A DNA stretch of 52,163 nucleotides from Equibacterium sp963662035 (GCA_963662035.1 CAVLDO010000012.1:1-52163); one strand, 5' to 3'; numbered from the stretch's first letter, positions 34,605 to 42,896 are shown. Numbers and translations: made by a program. Notes: generated from the sequence alone by a model not told the origin.

Positions 34605-35483
34605 ATGAAAAAAGAGAGCGGCAAGAGAATGACACGCAGACTGATACGCTCATACCTGACATCAGTCGCAAGCATCAGCCTGGTGCTTCTGCTGCTGGCC
34701 GCCGCCCTATTTGTTATGGCCAACACCAAAAGCCTCACCGACTACTTCAAAGAGAACTCCGCAGTCTCAGTGATACTTAAAAGCGACGCCACGCAGGCCG
34801 ACGCCCTCGACCTGCAGCAAAGAATCGAGAAGTTGGGATTTGTAAGGAAAGTGACCCTCATCTCCCGCGAGCAGGGGGAGAAGGAGATGGAGGAGCTGCT
34901 GGGGAAGGACTTTCTCAAGGTGTTCGCCTCCAGCCCCATACCCATCTCGCTGGAGGTCAACCTGCAGAGCGGGTATTTCGACACCGATTCGCTTGTGGCG
35001 GTGCGCGCCGCCATTATGAAAAACGACGCGGTGCGCGAAGTAAGCTATCAGGAGTCGCTGGTGGAGGCCATGAGCAGCAACCTCGACAAAATCGCGATAG
35101 CTGCCACGGCGGTCATCGCCCTGCTGCTTGTGATTTCGGTGGCTCTGATAGCCAACACCGTGCGGCTCAACATCTTCGCCCGCCGCTTCACCATCCACAC
35201 GATGCGGCTGGTGGGGGCCCGGCGCAGCTTTATCCGCCGCCCCTTTATCCGGCAGGCCTTCTGGCAGGGGGCCGTCTCAGGGCTTATCGCCTGCGGCTGC
35301 TTTTCCCTGCTGCTCTACTATTTGAAGGGTTATGCGGGGGATATGTCCGGATTTTTCTCCGGTGAGCTAATAATTCCTATCTTTGCCACGGTTATGGCGG
35401 CCGGCATCCTGATATGCATAATTACCACGGCTTTCCAGGTGAACAGGCTCGCCGACATATCCAAAGATGACCTTTACATTTGA
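34605..35483 (+). CDS. ftsX: Cell division protein FtsX
   Basis: A 292-residue FtsX, the membrane part of the FtsEX ABC-type complex that activates peptidoglycan hydrolases at division. It has an N-terminal helix (about 18-38), an extracytoplasmic domain (about 40-160) and three C-terminal helices, with NTVRLNIFARRFTIHTMRLVGA as the family signature after helix 2. ftsE is not adjacent, which is usual in Bacteroidota. M23 peptidases earlier in the window are the kind of enzyme it controls. The next gene starts just after its stop. Confidence 0.93.
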   Translation: MKKESGKRMTRRLIRSYLTSVASISLVLLLLAAALFVMANTKSLTDYFKENSAVSVILKSDATQADALDLQQRIEKLGFVRKVTLISREQGEKEMEELLGKDFLKVFASSPIPISLEVNLQSGYFDTDSLVAVRAAIMKNDAVREVSYQESLVEAMSSNLDKIAIAATAVIALLLVISVALIANTVRLNIFARRFTIHTMRLVGARRSFIRRPFIRQAFWQGAVSGLIACGCFSLLLYYLKGYAGDMSGFFSGELIIPIFATVMAAGILICIITTAFQVNRLADISKDDLYI

Positions 35484-35487
35484 CTCT

Positions 35488-35727
35488 ATGAGCAATTTCT
35501 CAGTTTCCCCCAAGGGGGTCAGAACCATACTTGTCGGCTTTGTGCTGATGGTGGCCGGCTTTATTCTGATGATTGGCGGAGGCAGCTCCGACCCGAATGT
35601 CTTTAACGAATCGATGTTCAGCGCCACCCGCATCACCGTGGCCCCCATCGTGATAATTCTGGGCATCGCCGTCATCATCGCGGGCATCCTATCCCGCCCA
35701 AAAGAGAAGCCCGGCAAGGAGGAGTAA
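35488..35727 (+). CDS. DUF3098 family small membrane protein
   Basis: A 79-residue protein with two membrane helices (about 11-31 and 50-70) and a short loop containing DPNVFNESMFSATRITVAPI, typical of DUF3098. It lies between ftsX and uppP, a conserved order in Bacteroidales. The role is unknown. ATG at 35488 is preferred over one at 35467 inside ftsX. Confidence 0.85.
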   Translation: MSNFSVSPKGVRTILVGFVLMVAGFILMIGGGSSDPNVFNESMFSATRITVAPIVIILGIAVIIAGILSRPKEKPGKEE

Positions 35728-35733
35728 TAGCGT

Positions 35734-36507
35734 ATGAGCTGGTTTGAAGGGATAATCCTGGGACTGATACAGGGGCTTACGGAATTTCTGCCGGTGAGCA
35801 GCAGCGGCCACCTGGCCATAGCCAAAGCGCTGTTCGGAATCGAGACCGGCGACCTCGCATTCGAGATAGCCGTGCACGCCGCCACGGTGCTGAGCGTGAT
35901 AGTGGCGTTTTGGAGCGACATCGCGGCCCTGTTAAAGGGACTTTTCAAATTCAGATACAACGCCGAGACCCGCTATATCCTGATGTTATGCCTTTCGATG
36001 GTCCCGATTTTCATAGTCGGGATGTTTTTCAAGGAGCAGGTGGAGGCGATTTTCGGCACCGGACTCACCGTGATAGGGTGCGCCCTGATAGTCACAGCCG
36101 TCCTGCTGACCCTTAGCCAGATTGTCAAGCCCAAAGAGAAGGATCTCGGCTACGGCAGCGCGCTGATAATAGGCCTTGCGCAGGCTGTTGCGGTGATTCC
36201 GGGCCTCTCGCGCAGCGGCACCACCATCGCCACCGGACTTCTGTGCGGCGTCAGGCGGGACCAGGTGACCCGGTTCTCGTTTCTGATGGTGCTGGTGCCT
36301 ATTCTGGGCGAGGCTTTCCTGAGCCTTGTGGGGGGTGATTTCGCCGCCAGCAGCGTGGGCGCCTTGCCCTTGTCGCTGGGCTTTGTGGCGGCATTCGTCA
36401 GCGGTCTGCTGGCCTGCAAGGTGATGATTGCCATGGTGAAAAAAGCCTCTCTAGGCTGGTTTGCGGCCTACTGCGCAATTGTCGGCATTCTCTGCATAGT
36501 GCTTTAA
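35734..36507 (+). CDS. uppP: Undecaprenyl-diphosphatase UppP (BacA)
   Basis: A 257-residue polytopic protein that recycles undecaprenyl pyrophosphate, the lipid carrier for peptidoglycan and surface polymers. Conserved motifs are GLIQGLTEFLPVSSSGHL at the N-terminus and PGLSRSGTTIATGLLCGV in the second repeat. It overlaps the next gene by one base (TAATG). Carrier recycling suits the neighbouring division and lipid A genes. Confidence 0.96.
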   Translation: MSWFEGIILGLIQGLTEFLPVSSSGHLAIAKALFGIETGDLAFEIAVHAATVLSVIVAFWSDIAALLKGLFKFRYNAETRYILMLCLSMVPIFIVGMFFKEQVEAIFGTGLTVIGCALIVTAVLLTLSQIVKPKEKDLGYGSALIIGLAQAVAVIPGLSRSGTTIATGLLCGVRRDQVTRFSFLMVLVPILGEAFLSLVGGDFAASSVGALPLSLGFVAAFVSGLLACKVMIAMVKKASLGWFAAYCAIVGILCIVL

Positions 36508-38330
36508 TGGAGAGAACGCGATATATCTTCACCTCCGATGTGCACCTGGGAGCCGAATCCGGCGCCGGCAGCGAGAGCGAGTTCGTGCAGTTTCTGCAGA
36601 ATCTCCCCGCCGACACCGCCGCGCTCTACCTTCTGGGGGATATCTTTGACTTCTGGTTTGAGAAGCGGGGGCGCAAAATGGGCTTCGAAAGCGTTCTGAA
36701 GGCCCTCCGCCAGACAGTCCGGAGCGGGGTGGAGGTATATTTCCTGCAGGGCAACCACGACTGGTGGACCTTCGGCGGCCTGGAGCGGGCCACGGGGCTC
36801 AAGGTGCTCAGCCCGCAGCCGGTGTTCCTCACTATAGAGGGCAGGCGCCTGTGCCTTGCCCACGGCGACGGACTGGGCCGCATCGGATTCAAGGAGCGCG
36901 CCATCCAGAAATTCCTCAAGGGCAAGGTGTCGATAGCCCTGGCCCGGGCTCTGGTGCCGGCATCGTGGATCTACGCCCTGGCAAGGGTGTGGTCGCGCTC
37001 CAGCCGCCACAACAACAGCGTCAACCCATACGTTTTTACAGAAGAGAGTCCGCTCTACCGCTTTGCCTGCGCCTGCGAGGCGGAGCGTCCGGTGGACTGC
37101 TTCATATTCGGACACATACACCGCAACATCGAGATGGACACCCCCTCCGGCGCCAGGCTTTATCTGCTTGACGAATGGTCGCGGGGGGCCAACTGGCTCG
37201 AATTTGACGGACATACCATAACCCGACGCTCGGCCGGCACCCCGGCGGAGACACAACACACAACGACTACGGAAACACACCACGAACAGAGCCACGGAAG
37301 CGTGGCCGGTCATCACGACCAGAAAAACTCCCGGGCGGGCATTTCCGCCCCTATGTACACCCTGCGGGGTGATGGCGGCGCCGGCATCGGCGACCTGGGC
37401 GACCTCAAGACTCTCGCCTCCCTTGCGGAGGCCCTTTCGCTCGGCAGAATCGTGATAAGCGACCTTACCGACCGCTCCATAAACCTGCCCTCACAGGAGC
37501 CGGTTTTGTGCGACGGCCGTCTTTCGCTCCCCATCAACCCGGTATATATGGACCTTCGGGCCCTCGGGCGTCTGATGAACCGCCCCAAGGAGGCCACCTA
37601 CCGCGACCTGGCCGCCGCGCTGGACTCCCAGAGCGAAATCGACTATGTAAAAGTGCACAACATCAAGATGCACCTGCTGCACGAGAAATTCCTGCAGGAC
37701 GGGGCAGAAGTGCTGGGCACCGACGCCTACTACGCATTTTGGCGCAGAAACAAGCACTGGATGGAGCGCTACTCCACCTACTGCACCCTGCGGCACAAAT
37801 ACGGCACCGGCAACAACCGCTACTGGTCGGAGCCCGACTACACTGCGCTGCTGGGCGACGAACATTTCATCAACGAATATTCAGAAGATCTGCGTTTCCA
37901 CTGCTATGTGCAGTTTCTGCTGCACAATCTTCTGTCCGAGGCTTATGATTTTGCCAAGGAGAGGGGCGTCTCTCTGGAGATAGCCGCCCCCGGCGCCACC
38001 ACCGCAGAGCCGCTCTGCCTGCGCTGGCAGAACCTTGATCAGGAGCAGCGGCGCAAATATTACAACGGCACCCTCGGCATCGAGGGAGAGCCCCCCGCCA
38101 CGCTGGAAAGCTGGGTCGCGGAGGCGATTCTGTCCAAAGAGCTGCACCAGAATCCCGGCGCCGTGCTGCCTCTGGCAGACTGGACCGGCATCACCGCCCT
38201 TGCCTGCTACAGCTCGCACCCCCGGCCGGTGGCCGGTTCCGACAACCGCGACCTCAGGATGGACATCTCCCTGGAGGATCTGCTGCAGCACAAGGCGCTG
38301 CTTGATTGCATCAGACATATAACCACATAA
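36507..38330 (+). CDS. In-frame fusion: LpxH-type UDP-2,3-diacylglucosamine hydrolase joined to a gutted 4-alpha-glucanotransferase domain
   Basis: One frame of 607 residues. Residues 1 to about 240 are a complete LpxH-type calcineurin-like hydrolase of lipid A synthesis: SDVHLG, LLGDIFDFW, GNHDWW, LAHGDGLG and FGHIHRN give the metal ligands. A His/Thr/Glu-rich linker (about 242-277) follows. Residues 278-607 resemble Bacteroidota MalQ (GH77): APMYTLRG...GIGDLGDLKTL, LPINPVYMDLR, YAFWRRNKHWMERY, RFHCYVQFLLH, then near the end LPLADWTG and RMDISLEDLL. The stretch between RGVSLEI (about residue 490) and YYNGTLGIEGEPPATLESW, where GH77 has its three catalytic carboxylates, is missing. The second half cannot be an active transglucosidase; it may bind sugar or be a relic. 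Confidence 0.88.
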   Translation: MERTRYIFTSDVHLGAESGAGSESEFVQFLQNLPADTAALYLLGDIFDFWFEKRGRKMGFESVLKALRQTVRSGVEVYFLQGNHDWWTFGGLERATGLKVLSPQPVFLTIEGRRLCLAHGDGLGRIGFKERAIQKFLKGKVSIALARALVPASWIYALARVWSRSSRHNNSVNPYVFTEESPLYRFACACEAERPVDCFIFGHIHRNIEMDTPSGARLYLLDEWSRGANWLEFDGHTITRRSAGTPAETQHTTTTETHHEQSHGSVAGHHDQKNSRAGISAPMYTLRGDGGAGIGDLGDLKTLASLAEALSLGRIVISDLTDRSINLPSQEPVLCDGRLSLPINPVYMDLRALGRLMNRPKEATYRDLAAALDSQSEIDYVKVHNIKMHLLHEKFLQDGAEVLGTDAYYAFWRRNKHWMERYSTYCTLRHKYGTGNNRYWSEPDYTALLGDEHFINEYSEDLRFHCYVQFLLHNLLSEAYDFAKERGVSLEIAAPGATTAEPLCLRWQNLDQEQRRKYYNGTLGIEGEPPATLESWVAEAILSKELHQNPGAVLPLADWTGITALACYSSHPRPVAGSDNRDLRMDISLEDLLQHKALLDCIRHITT

Positions 38331-38342
38331 ACATTCATCCCT

Positions 38343-39257
38343 ATGAAACCTACACTTTTGATTCTTGCAGCCGGTATGGGCTCCCGCTACGGCAGCCTCA
38401 AGCAGATGGACGGTCTTGGCCCCAACGGCGAGGCTATCATCGACTATTCCATTTACGACGCGATCCGCGCCGGATTCGGAAAAATCGTGTTTGTGATACG
38501 CCACTCCTTTGCCGAACCCTTCAAAGAGCACTTCCAGGCAAAGAAATTCGGCGGCGACGTCGAGTTCGAATTCGTATATCAGGAGCTGGACTACCTGCCC
38601 CAAGGGTACAGCGTGCCCGAAGGCCGCGAAAAGCCCTGGGGCACCAACCACGCCGTGATGATGGCCAAAGATGTGATTCACGAGCCCTTTGCCGTGATCA
38701 ACGCCGATGACTTCTACGGCAAGGAGAGCTATCAGACAATGGCCGACTATCTGCGCTCCATAGAGGGCACAGAAGGCAAATACTCTATGATAGGCTACCG
38801 CCTGCAGAACACCCTCTCCGACTTCGGCAGCGTGTCGCGCGGCGTATGCCAGAAGGACTCCAACAGCCTGCTGACCACCATCACCGAGCGCACCGCCATC
38901 TCCCGCAAGGGCGACAAGGTGGTCTACACCGAGAACGGATGCGATGTGGAGCTGAACCCCGCCGCCCCCGTGTCGATGAATTTCTGGGGCTTCACCCCCG
39001 AGTATTTCGGATACAGCGAGGAGATATTCAAGGAGTTCCTGGACGAGGCCAAGGCTTCAGGCAACCTCAAGGCGGAATTCTTCATCCCCTACATCGTGGA
39101 CAAGCTCATCGCGCGCGGCAAGGCTACCGTAAAGGTGCTTGACTGCGAGGCCAAGTGGTTCGGCGTCACCTACAAAGAAGACCGCCCCTTCACCGTGGAG
39201 AAGATCAACGCCCTCATCGCCGCAGGGGTTTATCCCGCCAAGATCAGGGAGTTCTAA
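38343..39257 (+). CDS. Sugar-phosphate nucleotidyltransferase family protein
   Basis: A 304-residue GT-A fold nucleotidyltransferase. The N-terminal signature LILAAGMGSRYGSLKQMDGLGPNGEAIIDYS and AVINADDFYG near residue 120 are clear. The family is common in Bacteroidales; the exact sugar is not known. It follows the LpxH fusion by 12 bp and ends at the bidirectional terminator. Confidence 0.88.
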   Translation: MKPTLLILAAGMGSRYGSLKQMDGLGPNGEAIIDYSIYDAIRAGFGKIVFVIRHSFAEPFKEHFQAKKFGGDVEFEFVYQELDYLPQGYSVPEGREKPWGTNHAVMMAKDVIHEPFAVINADDFYGKESYQTMADYLRSIEGTEGKYSMIGYRLQNTLSDFGSVSRGVCQKDSNSLLTTITERTAISRKGDKVVYTENGCDVELNPAAPVSMNFWGFTPEYFGYSEEIFKEFLDEAKASGNLKAEFFIPYIVDKLIARGKATVKVLDCEAKWFGVTYKEDRPFTVEKINALIAAGVYPAKIREF

Positions 39258-39272
39258 CCATCCTCAGAACAC

Positions 39273-39315
39273 AAAAACAACCCCGCAGCCGGGATCGGCC
39301 GCGGGGTTGTTTTTT
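39273..39315. terminator. Bidirectional terminator between the nucleotidyltransferase and acpP
   Basis: AAAAACAACCCCGC and GCGGGGTTGTTTTT form a 14-bp stem with A and T tracts on both sides, so it can end transcripts from both directions. Confidence 0.9.
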
Positions 39316-39332
39316 ACATCGTCAACCGCCTG

Positions 39333-39569
39333 TTATTTCACGTTGTCTTCGATGTATTTGATGGCGTCTCCGACAGTGGAGATCTTCTCTGCGATATTGT
39401 CGGGAATCGAAAGGCCGAACTGGTTCTCGAATTCCATAATGAGTTCAACTGTGTCGAGCGAGTCTGCACCCAGATCGTTGGTGAGGCTTGCCTCGGGACG
39501 AACTTCACTCTCGTCTACACCAAGTTTGTCAACAATGATGGCGATTACTTTTGAAGCGATGTCTTCCAT
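39333..39569 (-). CDS. acpP: Acyl carrier protein
   Basis: A 78-residue ACP with the phosphopantetheine site GADSLDTVEL (Ser near residue 37). It carries acyl chains in fatty acid synthesis. In many Bacteroidota acpP is followed by fabF; here a terminator follows, so acpP is a single-gene unit. It faces purN across shared promoters, an order known in the group. Confidence 0.97.
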   Translation of the reverse strand: MEDIASKVIAIIVDKLGVDESEVRPEASLTNDLGADSLDTVELIMEFENQFGLSIPDNIAEKISTVGDAIKYIEDNVK

Positions 39570-39617
39570 ATTAATCCGTTTTATTAGTTATTTGTCTTTT
39601 TTAACCAAAAAGGTCTG

Positions 39618-39648
39618 CAAAGTTAATTGAATTTTTCGGATTAGCAAA
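39618..39648 (-). promoter_or_regulatory. acpP promoter
   Basis: On the minus strand TTTG (39645-39648), a 19-bp spacer and TAACTTTG (39618-39625) give a full match to the Bacteroidota -33/-7 consensus. It is about 49 bp from the acpP ATG. Confidence 0.8.
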
Positions 39649-39662
39649 TCGGGAGGTTTTGC

Positions 39663-39670
39663 TACCTTTG
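39663..39670 (+). promoter_or_regulatory. purN -7 box
   Basis: TACCTTTG fits TAnnTTTG, 20 bp before the purN ATG. The likely -33 area overlaps the -33 element of the opposing acpP promoter, so the two may interfere with each other. Confidence 0.6.
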
Positions 39671-39690
39671 CCGCCTACACTGCATCAGAT

Positions 39691-40266
39691 ATGAAAAACA
39701 TTGTGATATTCGCCTCCGGCAGCGGTACGAATGCCGAGAATCTGATTAAATATTTTGCAGACTCCCAAGACTTTCGGATCGCGGCCGTTTTCTGCAACAG
39801 GCCCGATGCCCAGGTTCTGCAGCGCGCCGCCCGCCTGGGCGTGAGCGCCGAGGTCTTCTGCAAGGCCGACCTTGAGGGAGGCCGGGTGGCCGCCCTGCTG
39901 CGGCAGTACGATGCCTGGGCGCTGATTCTGGCGGGGTTCCTGATGATGATCCCCGCCGACATAGTGAACGCCTACCCGGGGCGTATAATCAACATCCACC
40001 CCGCCCTGCTGCCCGCATACGGCGGCAAGGGGATGCACGGAATGCACGTGCACGAGGCAGTAGTCGCGGCCAAAGAGCGCGAGAGCGGCATCACAATCCA
40101 CCTTGTGGACGAGCAGTACGATCACGGCAAGACGCTGTTCCAGGCCAGCTGCGAGGTGCTCCCCTGCGACACCGCAAAGGATGTTGCGGCCAAGATCCAC
40201 CTGCTGGAACAGGCCCACTTCCCCGAGGTCGTGGATGACTATCTTAGCAATCTTATAGGCAAATAG
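39691..40266 (+). CDS. purN: Phosphoribosylglycinamide formyltransferase
   Basis: A 191-residue GART that transfers a formyl group from 10-formyl-THF to GAR in purine synthesis. Motifs: IVIFASGSGTNAENLI for phosphate binding, INIHPALLPAYGGKGMHG with the catalytic Asn and His, and the Asp in DEQYDHGKTLFQ. Length is normal. Confidence 0.96.
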   Translation: MKNIVIFASGSGTNAENLIKYFADSQDFRIAAVFCNRPDAQVLQRAARLGVSAEVFCKADLEGGRVAALLRQYDAWALILAGFLMMIPADIVNAYPGRIINIHPALLPAYGGKGMHGMHVHEAVVAAKERESGITIHLVDEQYDHGKTLFQASCEVLPCDTAKDVAAKIHLLEQAHFPEVVDDYLSNLIGK

Positions 40267-40278
40267 CGGTATTTTTAC

Positions 40279-40286
40279 TACATTTG
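40279..40286 (+). promoter_or_regulatory. Candidate -7 box for tRNA-Leu
   Basis: TACATTTG fits TAnnTTTG and ends 11 bp before the first base of the tRNA, a sensible distance for a short leader. The -33 side falls in the end of purN and is weak. Confidence 0.5.
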
Positions 40287-40297
40287 CCCTCCGCTTT

Positions 40298-40382
40298 GCC
40301 TTGGTGGTGGAATGGTAGACACGAGGGACTTAAAATCCCTTGGCCCGGAAGGGCCGTGCGGGTTCGATTCCCGCCCGAGGTA
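40298..40382 (+). tRNA. tRNA-Leu (UAA anticodon)
   Basis: A full class II cloverleaf of 85 nt. The acceptor stem GCCTTGG pairs with CCGAGGT (one G-U at the end), and the discriminator is A. The anticodon arm AGGGA-CTTAAAA-TCCCT has anticodon TAA. A variable arm GGCCCGGAAGGGCC-type stem and the T arm with GGTTCGATTCC follow. CCA is not encoded (CTA follows), so it would be added after transcription. Confidence 0.96.
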
Positions 40383-40417
40383 CTAAAAAGGACAGGCACT
40401 TCGCCTGTCCTTTTTAG
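40383..40417 (+). terminator. Terminator of tRNA-Leu
   Basis: AAAAAGGACAGGC and GCCTGTCCTTTTT form a 13-bp stem with a 5-base loop, directly after the tRNA. It works as a terminator in either direction. Confidence 0.9.
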
Positions 40418-40473
40418 CACCCTGGCTATTTTCACAGGGGATTGCCAAAAAGAGTCATCCTATTTTGTGGTAC

Positions 40474-41420
40474 GGAGCACCGTTTCGGGCACGGACAGGG
40501 GTCTTCGCTGGGTTCCGTGCCCGTGGAGCCCCGTTTCGGGCACGGCCGGAGAGTTTCGCCGCGCTCCGTGCCCGTGGAGTGCCGTTTTGGGCACGGCCGG
40601 GGAGTTTTGCTGCGCCCCGTGCCCGTGCAGCCCTGTTTCGGGCACGGCCGGAGAGTTTCGCCGCGCTCCGTGCCCGTGGAGCGCCGTTTCGGGCACGAAC
40701 AGGGAGTTTCGCTGCGCCCCGTGCCCAGGGAGCGCCGTTTCGGGCACGGCCGGGGGTTTTCGCCGCGCCCCGTGCCCGAGGAGCCCCGTTTTGGGCACGG
40801 ACGGGGAGTTTCGCCGCGCCCCGGGCCCGTGGAGCCCTGTTTCGGGCACGGCCTGGGAGTTTCGCCGCGCTCCGTGCCCGCAGAGCCCCGTTTCGGGCAC
40901 GGCCTGGGTGTTTCGCTGCGCTCGGTGCCCAGGGAGCCCCGTTTCGGGCACGGCCGGGGAGTTTCGCCGCGCTCCGTGCCCGGGGAGCGCCATTTCGGGC
41001 ACGGCCTGGGAGTTTCGCCGCATTCCGTGCCCGAGGAGGCCCGTTACGGGCACGGCCGGGGAGTTTCGCCTGGCTCCGTGCCCGTAGAGCGCCGTTTCGG
41101 GCACGGCCGGGAGTTTTACCGCGCTCCGTGCCCGTGGATCCCCATTTTGGGCACGGACAGGAAGTTTCGCCGCGCTCCGTGCCCGAGGAGGCCCGTTACG
41201 GGCACGGCCGGGGAGTTTCGCCGCGCTCCGTGCCCGAGGAGGCCCGTTACGGGCACGGCCGGGGAGTTTCGCCGCGCTCCGTGCCCGTGGAGCCCCGTTT
41301 CGGGCACGGCCTGGGAGTTTTCGCTGCGCCCCGTGCCCGGGGAGCCCCGATTCGGGCACGGCCGGGAGTTTTCGTCTGGCTCCGTGCCCGTGGAGCCCCG
41401 TTTTGGGCACGGCCCGGGGG
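40474..41420. repeat. 51-bp tandem hairpin repeat array, copy B, 19 units
   Basis: Nineteen units of about 51 bp. Each contains CCGTGCCCG, a 13-base loop and CGGGCACGG; between hairpins lies a variable spacer of the type CCGGGGAGTTTCGCCGCGCT. Units at about 41187-41288 include two nearly identical neighbours, a sign of recent duplication. Substitutions mostly fall in loop and spacer, while GTGCCC and GGGCAC are kept in almost every unit. It is the reverse complement of the array at 1-319. Stop-free frames run through it on both strands because 51 is a multiple of 3; none has a plausible start, signal or composition, so it is not annotated as coding. It lies between tRNA-Leu and the convergent galM. 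Confidence 0.93.
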
Positions 41421-41432
41421 ATAATCGTATTA

Positions 41433-41517
41433 GCGCATCAAAGTCGCGGATGCCTAAAGGGGCGTAGCGGGTATTTTTTCTACCCGCCAAGCCCCTTTAG
41501 GCGGAGCGCTGATGCGC
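41433..41517. repeat. Nested imperfect hairpin next to the array
   Basis: Three nested inverted pairs: GCGCATCA (41433-41440) with TGATGCGC (41510-41517), GCCTAAAGGGGC (41452-41463) with GCCCCTTTAGGC (41491-41502), and GCGGGTA (41467-41473) with TACCCGC (41481-41487) around a 7-base loop. It may be a structured 3' end for galM transcripts or a remnant of a mobile element; no T tract follows on either strand. Confidence 0.7.
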
Positions 41518-41653
41518 GAGCGGCCTCTTTGGCTCATAGCCGAAGTGTGCTCTCCGCAGATTCCTCGCCAATTACAATCAGTTTCGTCTCCAGAATAACG
41601 GTATTCCGAGATGACTATCCTTTGCTAACCGCCACATACGTGTCCGGCCGAGG
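41518..41653. other. Intergenic segment with no recognised feature
   Basis: About 136 bp between the nested hairpin and the galM stop. No reading frame, RNA gene or repeat that could be supported was seen. Confidence 0.6.
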
Positions 41654-42799
41654 TTATTTTACGGAGAAGGCGAATATGCAGTGGCTGCGGTAGGTCTCGC
41701 CGGGGCGCAGCACTGCAGAGGGCCACCCGCTCTTGTTGGGGGTGTCGGGATAGTGCTGGGTCTCCAGGCAGATGGCGTGGCGCCGGTTGTACACCACCCC
41801 GCCCTTGCCGGTCACGCTGCCGTCAAGAAAGTTGCCGGCATAGATCTGGATGCCCGGCTCATCGGTGTACACCTTGAGGTCGATGCCGCTTTGGGGGCAG
41901 TAGAGTTCTGCTGCCACGACAGTGTCGCTGCCGCCGGTGGCAAGCACCCAGTTGTGGTCATACCCCTTGCCGTTTGCAATCTGCTCGTTGTCGGCATCGA
42001 TACCCTCGCTCACCGCACGCGGCGCTGTGAAATCGAACGGAGTGCCCGCCACGGGGAGAATCTCGCCGGTGGTCATAAATGTGGAATCCACCGGGGTGTA
42101 TTCGTTTGCGTTGACATAGAGGACATCGCCGACCACACTGTAGCCGGCGGGATCGCCCGCGAGGTTGAAATATGAGTGGTTGGTCATATTTATCACCGTG
42201 GTCTTGTCGGTGGTGGCCTCGTAGCGGATGTCTATCGCATTCTCTGCGGTGAGAGTGAAGGTCACATACGCCTTGACCTCGCCGGGGAAGTTGCTATCGC
42301 CGTCGGGCGAAGTGCAGAGCATCTTGACGTGGCTGCCGTCAGCCTCCACAACTTCATACACCTTGTACTGCCAGCCGTCGGGACCGCCGTGCAGGCAGTG
42401 GCCGAAGTTGTTCTGCGGCAGCTGGATGGTGTCGCCCTCCAGCACTATGCGCCCCTGCGCGATGCGGTTGGCATAGCGGCCTATGGAGGCGCCGAAGTCG
42501 GTGGCGTTGTTTTCCGGATAGTAGTCGCTGATCTTGTCAAAACCCAGCACCACATCCTTCATCTCCCCGTTTTTGTCCGGCACCATTACGGAGACTATGC
42601 GGCCGCCGAAGTTGGTGATGCAGACCTCCATTCCGGAGGGGTTGGTGAGGGTGTAGAGTGCCACCGGAGCGCCGCCTCGAATGTCGCTGAAGTCGGCGGG
42701 ATTGAGTCCGGAGGCGGTGAGAGCCGCCTGGCGGGGGGCGCAGGCCGCCGCTGCCGCAACCAGCGCGGAGGCAAGAATGATTGATCTTAATTTTTTCAT
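41654..42799 (-). CDS. galM: Aldose 1-epimerase (galactose mutarotase) lipoprotein
   Basis: A 381-residue GalM-family protein that interconverts alpha and beta anomers of sugars. An N-terminal lipoprotein signal is visible (hydrophobic stretch ending AAAAAC near residue 21), so it acts outside the cytoplasm. Catalytic-site segments include NRIAQGRIVL, NNFGHCLHGG, MTNHSYFNLAG and the C-terminal ICLETQHYPDTPN with the catalytic Glu. The start is ATG at 42799. It is divergent from araR and shares its control region, so it probably helps with arabinose entry. Confidence 0.92.
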   Translation of the reverse strand: MKKLRSIILASALVAAAAACAPRQAALTASGLNPADFSDIRGGAPVALYTLTNPSGMEVCITNFGGRIVSVMVPDKNGEMKDVVLGFDKISDYYPENNATDFGASIGRYANRIAQGRIVLEGDTIQLPQNNFGHCLHGGPDGWQYKVYEVVEADGSHVKMLCTSPDGDSNFPGEVKAYVTFTLTAENAIDIRYEATTDKTTVINMTNHSYFNLAGDPAGYSVVGDVLYVNANEYTPVDSTFMTTGEILPVAGTPFDFTAPRAVSEGIDADNEQIANGKGYDHNWVLATGGSDTVVAAELYCPQSGIDLKVYTDEPGIQIYAGNFLDGSVTGKGGVVYNRRHAICLETQHYPDTPNKSGWPSAVLRPGETYRSHCIFAFSVK

Positions 42800-42837
42800 C
42801 TTATGCTGTTTATTAATTATGGTGTTCAATATTCTAA

Positions 42838-42845
42838 CAAATATA
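42838..42845 (-). promoter_or_regulatory. Candidate -7 box for galM
   Basis: On the minus strand TATATTTG lies about 38 bp before the galM ATG. It fits TAnnTTTG. The -33 area falls near the palindrome at 42874, which would suit shared control. Confidence 0.45.
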
Positions 42846-42873
42846 GTGATAAAAAGTTACGGGTGTTCTTCAT

Positions 42874-42896
42874 AAAAGTGTTGTTTTTACACTTTT
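42874..42896. promoter_or_regulatory. Candidate AraR operator
   Basis: AAAAGTGT (42874-42881) and ACACTTTT (42889-42896) are perfect 8-bp arms around a 7-bp spacer. The palindrome lies between the -33 and -7 elements of the araR promoter and close to the galM promoter, so bound AraR could block both. It is like the palindromic sites known for AraR in Bacteroides, but exact identity is inferred. Confidence 0.65.

Noticed and set aside
40474..41420. CRISPR array
   Set aside because: The segments between the repeated hairpins are themselves conserved, not unique spacers, and no cas gene is nearby.
40284..41467. Long open frames through array B, on both strands, giving 17-residue repeats
   Set aside because: The 51-bp unit is a multiple of three and free of stops in several frames, so these arise by chance. 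One frame even includes the tRNA-Leu gene. No signal peptide or sensible start was seen.
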